Positions 8,579 through 16,603 of a stretch of 64,000 nucleotides of DNA are shown piece by piece. The translations under genes and the position numbers were made by a program. Under the pieces are notes generated by a model. It saw only the letters and a program-made list of their open reading frames with translations, was not told the DNA's origin and did not search any database. Source of the stretch: Candidatus Paracaedibacteraceae bacterium (lineage in GTDB: Bacteria > Pseudomonadota > Alphaproteobacteria > Paracaedibacterales > Paracaedibacteraceae); contig JAHBYH010000002.1 of the NCBI GenBank assembly GCA_019636055.1, forward strand, positions 248,001-312,000, in the 5' to 3' direction. How positions within the stretch are numbered: position 1 is the stretch's first letter; every line of letters begins with the position of its first letter.

Positions 8579-9360
8579 TTTATTGTTATACCCCGTCATC
8601 ACAACATTTAGCAAAAGAAACAGACTATGTTTTTAAACCTGAAGTCTATTGTGACGGGGCCTACAACATCGTTATTCCGTCAGACTGGGCTCAGCAATCA
8701 ATTACCCTCGTTCATAACTGTCGTGATCATAATGACTGGGTCCTCTTGTATTTTCTGGTCATGAAGTTGGGCATAACAGGATGTTTGGTACATGTAATAT
8801 TGCCCTATATATCCTATGGCAGGCAATTACCTGAATATTTAACAACCCTACTCTTGCCGCTACAGCAATCCCATGTCAAATCCATCAAAACATTTGATTT
8901 ACACCAACCCCTTGACGGTATTCACAATCAATGTCTATCGCCTCTTATTGCAGAAGACATCAAATCCCGTTCCTTGGGTGATATGGTTCTTATTGCGCCT
9001 GACGAGGGATCCGTTCAACGGGTTAAGTACGTAGCAGAATCATTGAATGTCCCCGTCATAGCTCTTCTTAAGAAACGTAAAGCGGGTCAAGTTTTTATCA
9101 CGCCCAACGAACCTTTTCCTCAAGGGAAAATAGCCGTTATTGTCGATGATATGGTTGATACAGGATCTACACTGAAAGCCTGTGCGAACTATCTAATCAG
9201 TGCCGGTGCTGCTGCCGTTCACGTTTATGCAACCCACGGCGTTTTGTCTTATGGATTAGGGGATTGGACTCAACCTTTTGCCTCAATCACCTTTTTAAAT
9301 ACCCTGCCTTCTATTGAGGGGGATGCCCGTTGGATTTCAATTCATGAGGTGATCAAATGA
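8575..9360 (+). CDS. Ribose-phosphate pyrophosphokinase-like protein (short, divergent)
   Basis: Related to PRPP synthetase. Recognisable blocks in order are NCRDHNDWVLLYFLVMKL (position of the subunit/ATP segment), VILPYISYGRQ (canonical IPYxxYARQDR), TFDLHQPLDGI (canonical DLHAxQIQGF), VLIAPDEGSVQRVKYVAE (VSPDxGGVxRA), the PRPP-binding loop VIVDDMVDTGSTL and VYATHGVLSYG. It is 261 aa against about 310 for classical enzymes, and the DRKxxPREP flexible loop after RQ is shortened (GRQLPEYLTT). It could be an active short-form enzyme or a specialised phosphoribosyl-pyrophosphate protein. It overlaps asnB by four bases, and its stop overlaps the DUF983 gene start. Confidence 0.75.
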   Translation: MIYCYTPSSQHLAKETDYVFKPEVYCDGAYNIVIPSDWAQQSITLVHNCRDHNDWVLLYFLVMKLGITGCLVHVILPYISYGRQLPEYLTTLLLPLQQSHVKSIKTFDLHQPLDGIHNQCLSPLIAEDIKSRSLGDMVLIAPDEGSVQRVKYVAESLNVPVIALLKKRKAGQVFITPNEPFPQGKIAVIVDDMVDTGSTLKACANYLISAGAAAVHVYATHGVLSYGLGDWTQPFASITFLNTLPSIEGDARWISIHEVIK

Positions 9361-9713
9361 CAACTCCCTTACCCACCACACTGAAACGCGGATTTTTAAG
9401 AACATGCCCATCATGTGGCCAAGCAAAAATGTTTAATGGCTATTTAAAAATCCAAGATCAGTGCGGAAAATGTAATCTTGATTTTGATAGTATTCGATCT
9501 GATGATGCACCTGCTTACTTTACAATTGCTATTGTTGGGCATATTGTTCTACCTGCTGCATCCTATGTCGAATTTACCTATTCCCCATCTTTGATGACCC
9601 ATATCTTGGTTTGGCCACCTGTTATTACAGGACTAACCTTAGGTTTATTGCCTTATATAAAAGGAATGATGATGGCAGTTACTTGGGTCGTTAAGGGGCG
9701 TAAGAAAAATTAA
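9357..9713 (+). CDS. DUF983 family membrane protein
   Basis: Small membrane protein of unknown function. The N-terminal part holds a zinc-ribbon-like CPSCGQAKMF...CGKCNLDF (two CxxC pairs) typical of DUF983. Two hydrophobic helices follow (YFTIAIVGHIVLPAASYV and VITGLTLGLLPYIKGMMMAV). In alphaproteobacteria this family is often near respiratory or nucleotide-metabolism genes. Here it is translationally coupled to the PRPP-synthetase-like gene. Confidence 0.85.
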   Translation: MTTPLPTTLKRGFLRTCPSCGQAKMFNGYLKIQDQCGKCNLDFDSIRSDDAPAYFTIAIVGHIVLPAASYVEFTYSPSLMTHILVWPPVITGLTLGLLPYIKGMMMAVTWVVKGRKKN

Positions 9714-9735
9714 TAACCACGAACAGGAGTTTACA

Positions 9736-10386
9736 ATGTTAAAAAAATTATTTTCTCTGCCTATAATTTTGATGCTTTCTGCCCATAGCGCTGACCAAAA
9801 TTATTCGGCAAATGGGGTTACGTTAAAGTCAATTGATTCAGCAACAACAGAAATGGCTACTCAACTAATCGCTGACTATAACATAGAAATGGGCGATCTG
9901 TTAGGGGATAATGCCGTGACGATCGGAAATATTGTCCCTAATCAATTAAAGAGAAAAGAAAATGGAAATGCGTGGCATTTACAATTGGTTTTTGCTGATA
10001 CCGTTTGCGTAGGTTTGCTCGCTTTTGGGAAAATCCCGACCAGTTATGATAAAGCCGAACATCAACCGTTACACCAAGCGTTCCGCACCATAACTGACAA
10101 TACCGATGCCATGGCAACGTGCGTTTGGGCATTTAACAAAGAGGTTTCTACTGAATTAAAGGTTTCTAGCTTTAAAACAATGGTCGACTATGCCCGTCAC
10201 CTTAAAGCAAACCATAAAGTACTTCCTTTATCCGATACCATTCCTCAGCATCTATTTGTTTTAACTTCAGACAACGATTCCCAAACCCAAGATTTGTTAA
10301 GACAAGCAGGATTGACACTAAGCGCCAATGATGCCTGGACATTATTCTATGATAAACCTCGAGTTGCAGGCCATACAAAATTGTAA
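9736..10386 (+). CDS. Secreted protein of unknown function, possibly GNAT-fold
   Basis: A signal peptide (MLKKLFSLPIILMLSAHS, cleavage before ADQ) predicts export. The mature protein loosely follows the N-acetyltransferase layout: an N-terminal LKSIDSATTEMATQLI helix, a central strand AWHLQLVFADTVCVGLLAFGK, and a late block LFVLTSDNDSQTQDLLRQAGL like the xxNxxAxxLYxxxGF strand-helix of GNAT enzymes, then WTLFYDKP. The acetyl-CoA pyrophosphate loop (Q/RxxGxG/A) is not evident, so an enzymatic role is doubtful. AGGAG lies before the ATG. It follows the asnB operon by 22 bases and ends at a strong hairpin. Confidence 0.55.
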   Translation: MLKKLFSLPIILMLSAHSADQNYSANGVTLKSIDSATTEMATQLIADYNIEMGDLLGDNAVTIGNIVPNQLKRKENGNAWHLQLVFADTVCVGLLAFGKIPTSYDKAEHQPLHQAFRTITDNTDAMATCVWAFNKEVSTELKVSSFKTMVDYARHLKANHKVLPLSDTIPQHLFVLTSDNDSQTQDLLRQAGLTLSANDAWTLFYDKPRVAGHTKL

Positions 10387-10392
10387 AACCGC

Positions 10393-10433
10393 ATTAATCG
10401 GCTCAGATAAAACAAAATTTTGAGCCGATTAAT
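10393..10433. terminator. Bidirectional terminator-like hairpin
   Basis: Perfect 13-base arms ATTAATCGGCTCA (10393-10405) and TGAGCCGATTAAT (10421-10433) with a 15-base AT-rich loop. T-rich sequence follows on the plus side (CATTTTATTC). It sits between two convergent genes, so it probably ends both transcripts. Confidence 0.75.
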
Positions 10434-10446
10434 CATTTTATTCGGC

Positions 10447-11337
10447 TCAGGATAGGGTTGCTGTAAAACCATAATGATCAGAACCCAATGCCGGCAAGCG
10501 TTTAGCCTGCTGCGTCGATAAACCTGGAGAAATAAGTAAACGGTCAATCGGTAAAAACGCCGGTGCTTTATAGGACTGGGAGTTAAATTTACGTGGTGCC
10601 GGATAACTTGCAATCAGTGCTTTGCCCTTAAGGCCGTCTTTCAGACCTAAGTATTCACAAAAATCTTGGTAATGCTTTGACCAGGGCACCATATTAAAAT
10701 CACCTGATAAAATAGTTTCGCCATCAAAACCACCGATTTGTTCAGCAATTTCTTTATAATAAGCCCCATCAACATCGTAAACGCGCTCAAGATGAACACT
10801 GATAAATCTGTATTTTTTTCCAGTTTTAAAAGATCGTGCATGAACTATCATAACAGGATGATGTTTAAGACGGTATCGCTTAAGGACTTTAAAACCCTTT
10901 GTTAAAACAACAAGGCGATTATAGCGATGATGATGCTGTGGGTCAAAATCTTCGAATTCTGAAGACAGCGCATACCCTCGTGGAACCAAATCTTTTCGAA
11001 TTTTCCAATACAAGTCCGGCGTACACTCTTGTAGCAAAATGACATCAGGCATAACATCTTGTATTTGTTTATAAATTGGTTTTGTATCCGGGTTTTCCCC
11101 CCAACAATTTTGGTGCATCACCTTAAGAGGCAAATGGATTGGCTGCGCCAAGTTTTTTTTACGATCCAAGAAGTGTTCAATAAATGGGTACGAGACAGGT
11201 AATGCTAAGATGAACCACATGAACCAAATCCATTTACGCACCTGTAAAAAAAAGAAAACAAACCCCATCACCCCAAATCCAAATAAAACGGGGAGACGAA
11301 GCTGATCTAAGATCGTAACAAAAGTGGATAAATTCAA
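10447..11337 (-). CDS. Membrane-anchored endonuclease/exonuclease/phosphatase (EEP) family protein
   Basis: Two hydrophobic segments at the N-terminus (about residues 15-32 and 36-55) anchor an EEP-fold domain. Metal and catalytic motifs are visible: MHQNCWGEN, DVILLQECTPD (metal-binding Glu), LSGDFNMVP (Asp and Asn) and the terminal GSDHYGF (Asp-His pair). This matches the YafD-like membrane subgroup of predicted phosphodiesterases or nucleases; the substrate is unknown. The assigned start is TTG with no strong ribosome binding site, so the true N-terminus is uncertain. The gene is convergent with the GNAT-like gene. Confidence 0.85.
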   Translation of the reverse strand: MNLSTFVTILDQLRLPVLFGFGVMGFVFFFLQVRKWIWFMWFILALPVSYPFIEHFLDRKKNLAQPIHLPLKVMHQNCWGENPDTKPIYKQIQDVMPDVILLQECTPDLYWKIRKDLVPRGYALSSEFEDFDPQHHHRYNRLVVLTKGFKVLKRYRLKHHPVMIVHARSFKTGKKYRFISVHLERVYDVDGAYYKEIAEQIGGFDGETILSGDFNMVPWSKHYQDFCEYLGLKDGLKGKALIASYPAPRKFNSQSYKAPAFLPIDRLLISPGLSTQQAKRLPALGSDHYGFTATLS

Positions 11338-11400
11338 TTCATAAACTCATCATAAGTTTATCTGATAATTAAGCATTAACATCTGAATATGCAATTAAAA

Positions 11401-12090
11401 TTATGTCTGCGTTTTGACAAGATACCAATTTGGTTCGCTTGAACTAATCTTTCGATGGAAAGTCCAAATTTCAGTCACAGGGATACTAATTTTTGCCTGA
11501 TTTTCAATGATATTGCCATTTTTATCTGATGTTACAAGAATCTGATGTGTTCTAAAACGAACAGCTATATAAACATCGTCACCATGCACCTCAATCGCGT
11601 CGACATCTACACGATCAAAAGACTCTATACTTATTTCATAGGTTTCATCACGTTTTTGTCGCTCAGCAATTTCACTGAAAAAGGCATCATATACTTTAGG
11701 GGATAAGAGTAATTTCAACGTATCTAAATCACCATCAGCAAAAGCTTTACTAACCATCTCATAAGCACCTTTTGCTCCTTTGATGAACTTACTGAAATCA
11801 AAGGCTTGATCTGCTTTTTTTAGAAGTTCAAGACTATCACGCACGCCTGATTTTAAATCCGTTTCTTCCACATGAATTAAAGGCTCAGCCGATTTACGTT
11901 GCGGCATTGGGATAATGTTATCCTCAAGAATTGCCTCTAGTTTTTTGCGTTTTTCTTCTCGACGTTCCTCATCAGCCTCAGATTCTTGTCCCAAGACAGA
12001 CCATAGTCGATAAAATATATACGCTGACAGCATCGCAAAAAACAGTAATTCTAACATAGGTCCCACAGCAAAACTTCCTAAAAAATACAC
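11401..12090 (-). CDS. Tim44-like domain protein
   Basis: Inner-membrane anchored protein of the Tim44/TimA family, whose bacterial function is unclear (membrane protein assembly or folding is suspected). A single N-terminal transmembrane helix, LELLFFAMLSAYIFYRLWSVLGQ, matches the family pattern FxxIAAFxxxRLxxVLGR. A charged linker follows, then the Tim44 fold (FIKGAKGAYEMVSKAFADGD, LLSPKVYDAFFSEIAER, VTEIWTFHRKISSSEPNWYLVKT). The start is either GTG at 12090 (GGAA upstream) or ATG at 12057. It is divergent from secB, a conserved alphaproteobacterial arrangement. Confidence 0.9.
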   Translation of the reverse strand: MYFLGSFAVGPMLELLFFAMLSAYIFYRLWSVLGQESEADEERREEKRKKLEAILEDNIIPMPQRKSAEPLIHVEETDLKSGVRDSLELLKKADQAFDFSKFIKGAKGAYEMVSKAFADGDLDTLKLLLSPKVYDAFFSEIAERQKRDETYEISIESFDRVDVDAIEVHGDDVYIAVRFRTHQILVTSDKNGNIIENQAKISIPVTEIWTFHRKISSSEPNWYLVKTQT

Positions 12091-12172
12091 TTATTTCCAT
12101 AATATAGTAGACGACCCTTATATGCAATTGCTAGACTCAGGACATAACTATATGTTTATGGAGTATTAACAC

Positions 12173-12637
12173 ATGGCAAAAACCAATTCCGCAACAGCCC
12201 CCGTTGCAACAACAACTGTTCGTGCGCAATACATTCGCGATTTGTCTTTTGAAAATCCTAATCCCTTGGCCATCTTCACAAGCGACAGCCAAGAACAACC
12301 TGAAATTTCTGTTGGCATTCAAGCAAAAGCCCAAAACCTAGGGGAACGCAATTTTGAGTTGGTTCTAGAATTTAATGTCGAAGCAAAACGCAGTAAAGAT
12401 ACGATGTTTATCGTTGAGCTGAGTTATGGCGCTGTTGTCAGTGTTGATGAATCCGTTGCTGAAGCTGCCGTTCAACACGCCGTTATGGTTGATGCAGCCC
12501 ACTTGTTGTTCCCATTTGCCCGCAACATTATCGCTGATATGACCCGGGATGGTGGTTATCCTCCATTGATGTTAGCACCAATTGATTTTAATAGTTTGTA
12601 TGAACAACAAAACCAAGAGCAAACATCTGTTAACTAA
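12173..12637 (+). CDS. secB: Protein-export chaperone SecB
   Basis: Cytosolic tetrameric chaperone that delivers unfolded preproteins to SecA. Typical SecB segments are YIRDLSFENPNPLAIF, the VSVGIQAKAQNLGERNFELVLEFNVEAK strand region, FIVELSYGAVVSV, HLLFPFARNIIADMTRDGGYPPLMLAPIDF. At 154 aa it is normal. GGAG stands nine bases before the ATG. A rho-independent terminator follows the stop. Confidence 0.96.
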   Translation: MAKTNSATAPVATTTVRAQYIRDLSFENPNPLAIFTSDSQEQPEISVGIQAKAQNLGERNFELVLEFNVEAKRSKDTMFIVELSYGAVVSVDESVAEAAVQHAVMVDAAHLLFPFARNIIADMTRDGGYPPLMLAPIDFNSLYEQQNQEQTSVN

Positions 12638-12659
12638 AATCTGAGAAAAACGGATTAGA

Positions 12660-12681
12660 GGGGCTGTTAAAGCCCCATTTT
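12660..12681 (+). terminator. Rho-independent terminator after secB
   Basis: Stem GGGGCT (12660-12665) and AGCCCC (12671-12676) with a five-base loop, followed by ATTTTAAATT. It lies 23 bases after the secB stop and just before the MFS gene. Confidence 0.8.
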
Positions 12682-12689
12682 AAATTATA

Positions 12690-13901
12690 ATGAAAAAAAA
12701 TAAATTACTTTACTTACCAACACTTCTCGTCTTAGCAGCTATTGTATTCGAGATGTCATCAGATCTTTATTTGCCAAGCATGCCAGAAATGGCTCTTTAT
12801 TTTAGTGTTCCTGATCATAAAATTGTCCTGACAATCAGTTTATACATGGTTGCATTTTCTGTTATGGGATTGGTCGGAGGATCTTTATCTGATCATTTTG
12901 GCAGACGCCCCGTTTATTTATGCGGTCTCGCCATTTTTGCCTTAGCAAGCCTAGGCAGCCTTCTAGCAACAACCATCGAAACATTAATCTTATTCCGACT
13001 ATTCCAAGGGATGGGCGCTGGTATCAGCTATGTCATTTCAACGGCCATGATTAAAGATTCTTATTCCGATGAACAGTGTTCAAAATTATTTTCGATCATG
13101 GGGATGGCTATTGCCATTTCACCAACAGTAGCACCGATCTTAGGAAGTTATATTTCATCCTATTGGGGATGGCAAATGAACTTTACCTTGATTTCTATCA
13201 CAGCCTTTTTCATTTGGGGCATCAGTCAACTGTTTATTATCGAAACACTTCAGCAAGAACAGCGACAAGACCTGAATCTAAGAAAATCCTTTAAAACTTA
13301 TGGTTTTTTATTTACCAATCTTTCTGTGATTGGTAATTCTTTTATTTCTGGGATGACTTATGGATCGTTATGGGCATGGATAACACTCGCCCCTTTCTAT
13401 TTTATTGACACATTAAAATTCAATACTCAAGATTATGCAGTTTATGCTGCTATAGGCCCTGCTTCGTATATGGTTGGAGCATTACTCAACCAAAAACTTG
13501 TTTCCCATCTTGGTGTCGACAAAATGCTGAGGATCGGACTAACGATAACTGTGATCGGTAGCATTATCCTAAACATAGTGAGTTATAGCTATGCCCAATC
13601 CATTATTTGTATCGTGATTGCTTTGATTGTATTTTGTGTTGGCCTCGCCCCAGTTTTTTCAAACTCAGCAACACGAAGCTTAAATGTTCCTGCATCTCAG
13701 TTAGGAGCTGCATCTGCTGTCTTAGCTTTGGTTGAGATGGTCTTAGCTGGCATTTATTCCTACCTTGTTGGATGGTTCAATAAAGGAACATTATACCCGG
13801 CAACCATAACCATGCTTTTAAGTAGTATCGGATGTGTTGCGTTATATTGGTTAATTAGGCAAAATAAAAAATATCAGAGCAACGAAGTAAAATCGTCATG
13901 A
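12690..13901 (+). CDS. MFS transporter, Bcr/CflA multidrug efflux family
   Basis: Twelve-helix proton-driven transporter in the inner membrane. It opens with hydrophobic FEMSSDLYLPSMPEMALYF, the Bcr/CflA signature (DLYLPSLPxIA), followed by the MFS loop GGSLSDHFGRRPVY and RLFQGMGAGISYVISTAMIKD with the family-typical APILGSYISSYWGW. At 403 aa it is normal. The substrate is unknown; in host-associated alphaproteobacteria these carriers are expanded and may move metabolites as well as drugs. It overlaps the next permease gene by four bases (ATGA), so the two are co-translated. Confidence 0.9.
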   Translation: MKKNKLLYLPTLLVLAAIVFEMSSDLYLPSMPEMALYFSVPDHKIVLTISLYMVAFSVMGLVGGSLSDHFGRRPVYLCGLAIFALASLGSLLATTIETLILFRLFQGMGAGISYVISTAMIKDSYSDEQCSKLFSIMGMAIAISPTVAPILGSYISSYWGWQMNFTLISITAFFIWGISQLFIIETLQQEQRQDLNLRKSFKTYGFLFTNLSVIGNSFISGMTYGSLWAWITLAPFYFIDTLKFNTQDYAVYAAIGPASYMVGALLNQKLVSHLGVDKMLRIGLTITVIGSIILNIVSYSYAQSIICIVIALIVFCVGLAPVFSNSATRSLNVPASQLGAASAVLALVEMVLAGIYSYLVGWFNKGTLYPATITMLLSSIGCVALYWLIRQNKKYQSNEVKSS

Positions 13902-15205
13902 CAAAACCTTTGCGCATATTTGGATTTTGGACCGCAACCTCTTTAGTTTTAGGGAACATGATCGGCTCTGGTATCTTTTATTTACCAGCCTCTCTTGCCC
14001 ATGTTGGCCCAATTAGCATTCTAGGTTGGATGATCACTGCCGTGGGCGCTGTTAGCCTTGCTTATGTTTTTTCTAAACTATCTCTCCATAATCCCAGTGC
14101 AGGTGGCCCTTTTAGCTTTACACGCCAAGCATACGGCGATGAAATGGGGTTTTTTATGGCGTGGGGTTATTGGATTATGGCTTGGTCAAGTAACGCAGCC
14201 GTATCCCTTGCTTTTGTTAGTTATCTATCACACTTTGTCCCCGTATTAGCCGAATCCAAAATAGCAAGCTTTGGTGTCGCAACAGCGTTGATTTGGTTAA
14301 CGACCTTTTTAAACTGTCGTAACCTTAAGTATGGTGGTTTTGTTCAAGTTTTGACTGTTATCATAAAAATATCCCCCCTTGTTGCAGTCGCCCTCGTCGG
14401 TTGGTATTTTATTGATATTAACAATTACGTTCCCTTCAACCCAAATCATGAAACCCCGTTAGAGGCAGTTAATGCCGCAGCAGCAATAACCATGTGGGCC
14501 TTTATTGGTTTAGAATCCGCAACAGTTCCTGCTGAAAGCGTTGAAAACCCGGGCAAAACTATTTCTCGTGCGACATTATTTGGCACCTTATTAGGGGCAA
14601 TGATTTATATTATTATTACAGCCGTTGTCTTTGGTCTTATTCCGTCCGACAAACTGGCTCAGTCCAACGCTCCTTTTGTCGATGCCGCAACATTAATATT
14701 TGGCTCTTGGGTTGCACCCATTGTTGGTTTCTGCGTTCTTATTTCCATTTTTGGGGGGTTAAACGGTTGGATTATTATGCAAGGACAAATCCCCTATGCC
14801 TTAGCTAAAGAAGGTTTATTTCCTAAAGCGTTTAAGAAATTAAGCGACAATGGCACACCTGTTTTTGGTCTTGTCTTTACAAGTATCTTGATGACAATTT
14901 TAATGTCGATGAATTATAGTAAATCGCTTGTAACACAATTTAACAATATGATTCTTATTGGGACAATTATGACCTTGGGCACATACTTATCCTCGGCTCT
15001 AGCATCCATTAAATTACTGCGTCATTCATTTACTGTTAAATTGAAACCACAAGTTATTCTAGCTGTTTTATTAGGTAGTGCTTATTGTATATGGGCTATT
15101 TTTGGCTCTGGTTTGGAAAATCTAATGGTTTGCTTTGTGGCCTATGCCTGCGGTATTCCCGTTTACATTTTTAGTAAATGGCAAAACCGCAGGATAGGTC
15201 GATAA
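13898..15205 (+). CDS. APC-family amino acid permease (basic amino acid/polyamine type)
   Basis: Inner-membrane amino acid transporter. The first helix holds the substrate-binding GNMIGSGIFYLPASLA loop of the APC superfamily; GGPFSFTRQAYGDEMGFFMAWGYWIMAW and AFIGLESATVPAESVENPGKTI are typical of the AdiC/basic amino acid antiporter group. About twelve hydrophobic segments fit 435 aa. It could exchange or import arginine, ornithine or similar; specificity is not readable. It is coupled to the upstream MFS gene. Confidence 0.88.
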   Translation: MTKPLRIFGFWTATSLVLGNMIGSGIFYLPASLAHVGPISILGWMITAVGAVSLAYVFSKLSLHNPSAGGPFSFTRQAYGDEMGFFMAWGYWIMAWSSNAAVSLAFVSYLSHFVPVLAESKIASFGVATALIWLTTFLNCRNLKYGGFVQVLTVIIKISPLVAVALVGWYFIDINNYVPFNPNHETPLEAVNAAAAITMWAFIGLESATVPAESVENPGKTISRATLFGTLLGAMIYIIITAVVFGLIPSDKLAQSNAPFVDAATLIFGSWVAPIVGFCVLISIFGGLNGWIIMQGQIPYALAKEGLFPKAFKKLSDNGTPVFGLVFTSILMTILMSMNYSKSLVTQFNNMILIGTIMTLGTYLSSALASIKLLRHSFTVKLKPQVILAVLLGSAYCIWAIFGSGLENLMVCFVAYACGIPVYIFSKWQNRRIGR

Positions 15206-15214
15206 TCATTGGGG

Positions 15215-16423
15215 TTAAGCAGGTTGAATGACCATGCTTGGCTTAATCAAAACACGGTATCCAATAATGCCAAGCAACGTAATACTCAGAAAGAAAAATG
15301 GCATCGGAAAGATTGTGTCATTATGAAGTTCAGCCATAACAAAAGTTACCAACGAGATAAAACTATAGTAACTGAAACCAAATAAAGCAGAAGCTGTGCC
15401 CAGAACATGTTGATAATCTTCCAAAGCAGAACTCAATGAGCTGATCGTAATCCAACTAACACCAAACATCATTATTGTCATGGCCAAAATAATCGCGCCG
15501 ATAAGCCAACCATTCGATGCCTGAATCATCGGCAGAGTCACAACAGCCCCTGCTAATAAAAAACTACCCGCCAATAAAATAGCAAGCCCGCGCTCTAAAA
15601 TGTCTCGAGCTGTATGGAGCGCAAATAACCGACGCCCTGTGAGGCCTCCCAAAATACCAGCTAAAGCTAAAAGCATAAAGGTATAACCGAATTGAACTGG
15701 TGTTAATCCCAACATATCAATCATAATAAATGAACCCTCTGCATAATAACTGAAACTAATACCGTTAATCACCCCAATAATCATGATAAATCCCAAGACT
15801 CTTTTATCTGAAAATAAGTGACGCGCCACAGTTAACAGGTTGAAATCCTTTTTACCAATCGATTGATTCGTCTCGGGCAATTTGGATTGGACAATCAAAA
15901 CTACCGCCCCCCCTAAAAAGGTTAAGACCACAAAGACAGCAGACCAGTCAAAATTTTGTGTTATGATGCCACCAAGCGTTGGCCCCAAAGCTGGTGACAA
16001 AGAAAGGGCACTACCAACACTGGCAAAAACACGTCCTCGATCGGCTCCTTGGAAGGCTTCGCGGCAAATAGCTTGCCCTAAAACACTTCCTGCACTCCCT
16101 CCTAATCCTTGAATAAAGCGAAAAAGAATAAGGTGATGAATAGAAGAAGATAATCCGCAACCAATACAACCAATCATATAAATAAAGAACGCCATAAGAA
16201 TACACGGTTTTCGCCCAATCCGATCGGACAAAAAACCCCAGAATAATGTACCAAAAGCAAATCCAATTAAATAAATCGTCAGCGTAAATTCAACTAAATT
16301 TTCGTCGACACCAAAAGCCTGGGAAATGCGAGGCATAGCAGGGCTGTAAATCGTTTCTGATAAAAGGGGCAACCCCACAATGAAAATAATCAGCCATAAA
16401 GCTGGTTTTGTAGAAAGAGACAT
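15215..16423 (-). CDS. MFS transporter, Bcr/CflA multidrug efflux family (second copy)
   Basis: Twelve-helix drug:H+ antiporter. The signature SETIYSPAMPRISQAF corresponds to the Bcr/CflA first helix, then FWGFLSDRIGRKPCIL, RFIQGLGGSAGSVLGQAICRE and SPALGPTLGGIITQNFDWSAVF. Two adjacent ATGs exist (16426 and 16423); AAGGA at 16432-16436 fits the second better (eight-base gap). It is divergent in sequence from the copy at 12.7 kb, so not a recent duplication. Its transcript begins with a structured leader (see the elements at 16438-16598). Confidence 0.9.
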   Translation of the reverse strand: MSLSTKPALWLIIFIVGLPLLSETIYSPAMPRISQAFGVDENLVEFTLTIYLIGFAFGTLFWGFLSDRIGRKPCILMAFFIYMIGCIGCGLSSSIHHLILFRFIQGLGGSAGSVLGQAICREAFQGADRGRVFASVGSALSLSPALGPTLGGIITQNFDWSAVFVVLTFLGGAVVLIVQSKLPETNQSIGKKDFNLLTVARHLFSDKRVLGFIMIIGVINGISFSYYAEGSFIMIDMLGLTPVQFGYTFMLLALAGILGGLTGRRLFALHTARDILERGLAILLAGSFLLAGAVVTLPMIQASNGWLIGAIILAMTIMMFGVSWITISSLSSALEDYQHVLGTASALFGFSYYSFISLVTFVMAELHNDTIFPMPFFFLSITLLGIIGYRVLIKPSMVIQPA

Positions 16424-16437
16424 CATTAAAATCCTTT

Positions 16438-16523
16438 TGATTAGGTAAAATAAAATCGTTCTGACAAGAAAAACCTGTCAGTTGGCGCATCTTCCGACCG
16501 AAGATGCCGAGATTACCTAATCA
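16438..16523 (-). ncRNA. Structured 5' leader: candidate riboswitch-like three-way junction upstream of the MFS gene
   Basis: On the transcribed minus strand, three stems nest in order. P1 pairs 16513-16523 with 16438-16448 (TGATTAGGTAA and its exact complement, 11 pairs). P2 is an 8-pair hairpin (16500-16507 with 16487-16494, GCATCTTC arms, five-base loop). P3 is a 6-pair hairpin (16476-16481 with 16461-16466, CTGACA arms, nine-base loop). The 3' strand of P1 ends one base before the AAAAGG of the MFS gene ribosome binding site, so folding could control translation. I do not recognise it as a known riboswitch class. A small insertion element with 11-base inverted ends is the main alternative. 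Confidence 0.55.
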
Positions 16524-16569
16524 GTGGGCAGAATTTTAACCATGTTATCCTCAAAATAGTGGCTCCCTT

Positions 16570-16598
16570 AAGATAGGATGTCTACTAGAATGCGTCAA
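16570..16598 (-). promoter_or_regulatory. Sigma-70-type promoter for the MFS gene leader
   Basis: On the minus strand TTGACG (16598-16593) and TATCTT (16575-16570) are separated by 17 bases. Transcription would begin near 16562 and give an untranslated leader of about 135 nt that contains the three-way junction. Confidence 0.55.
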
Positions 16599-16603
16599 GT
16601 CTA

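Noticed and set aside
16438-16523. Miniature inverted-repeat transposable element explanation for the 86-nt structure
   Set aside because: Not fully excluded, but no target-site duplication is seen and the placement between promoter and ribosome binding site favours a leader RNA.
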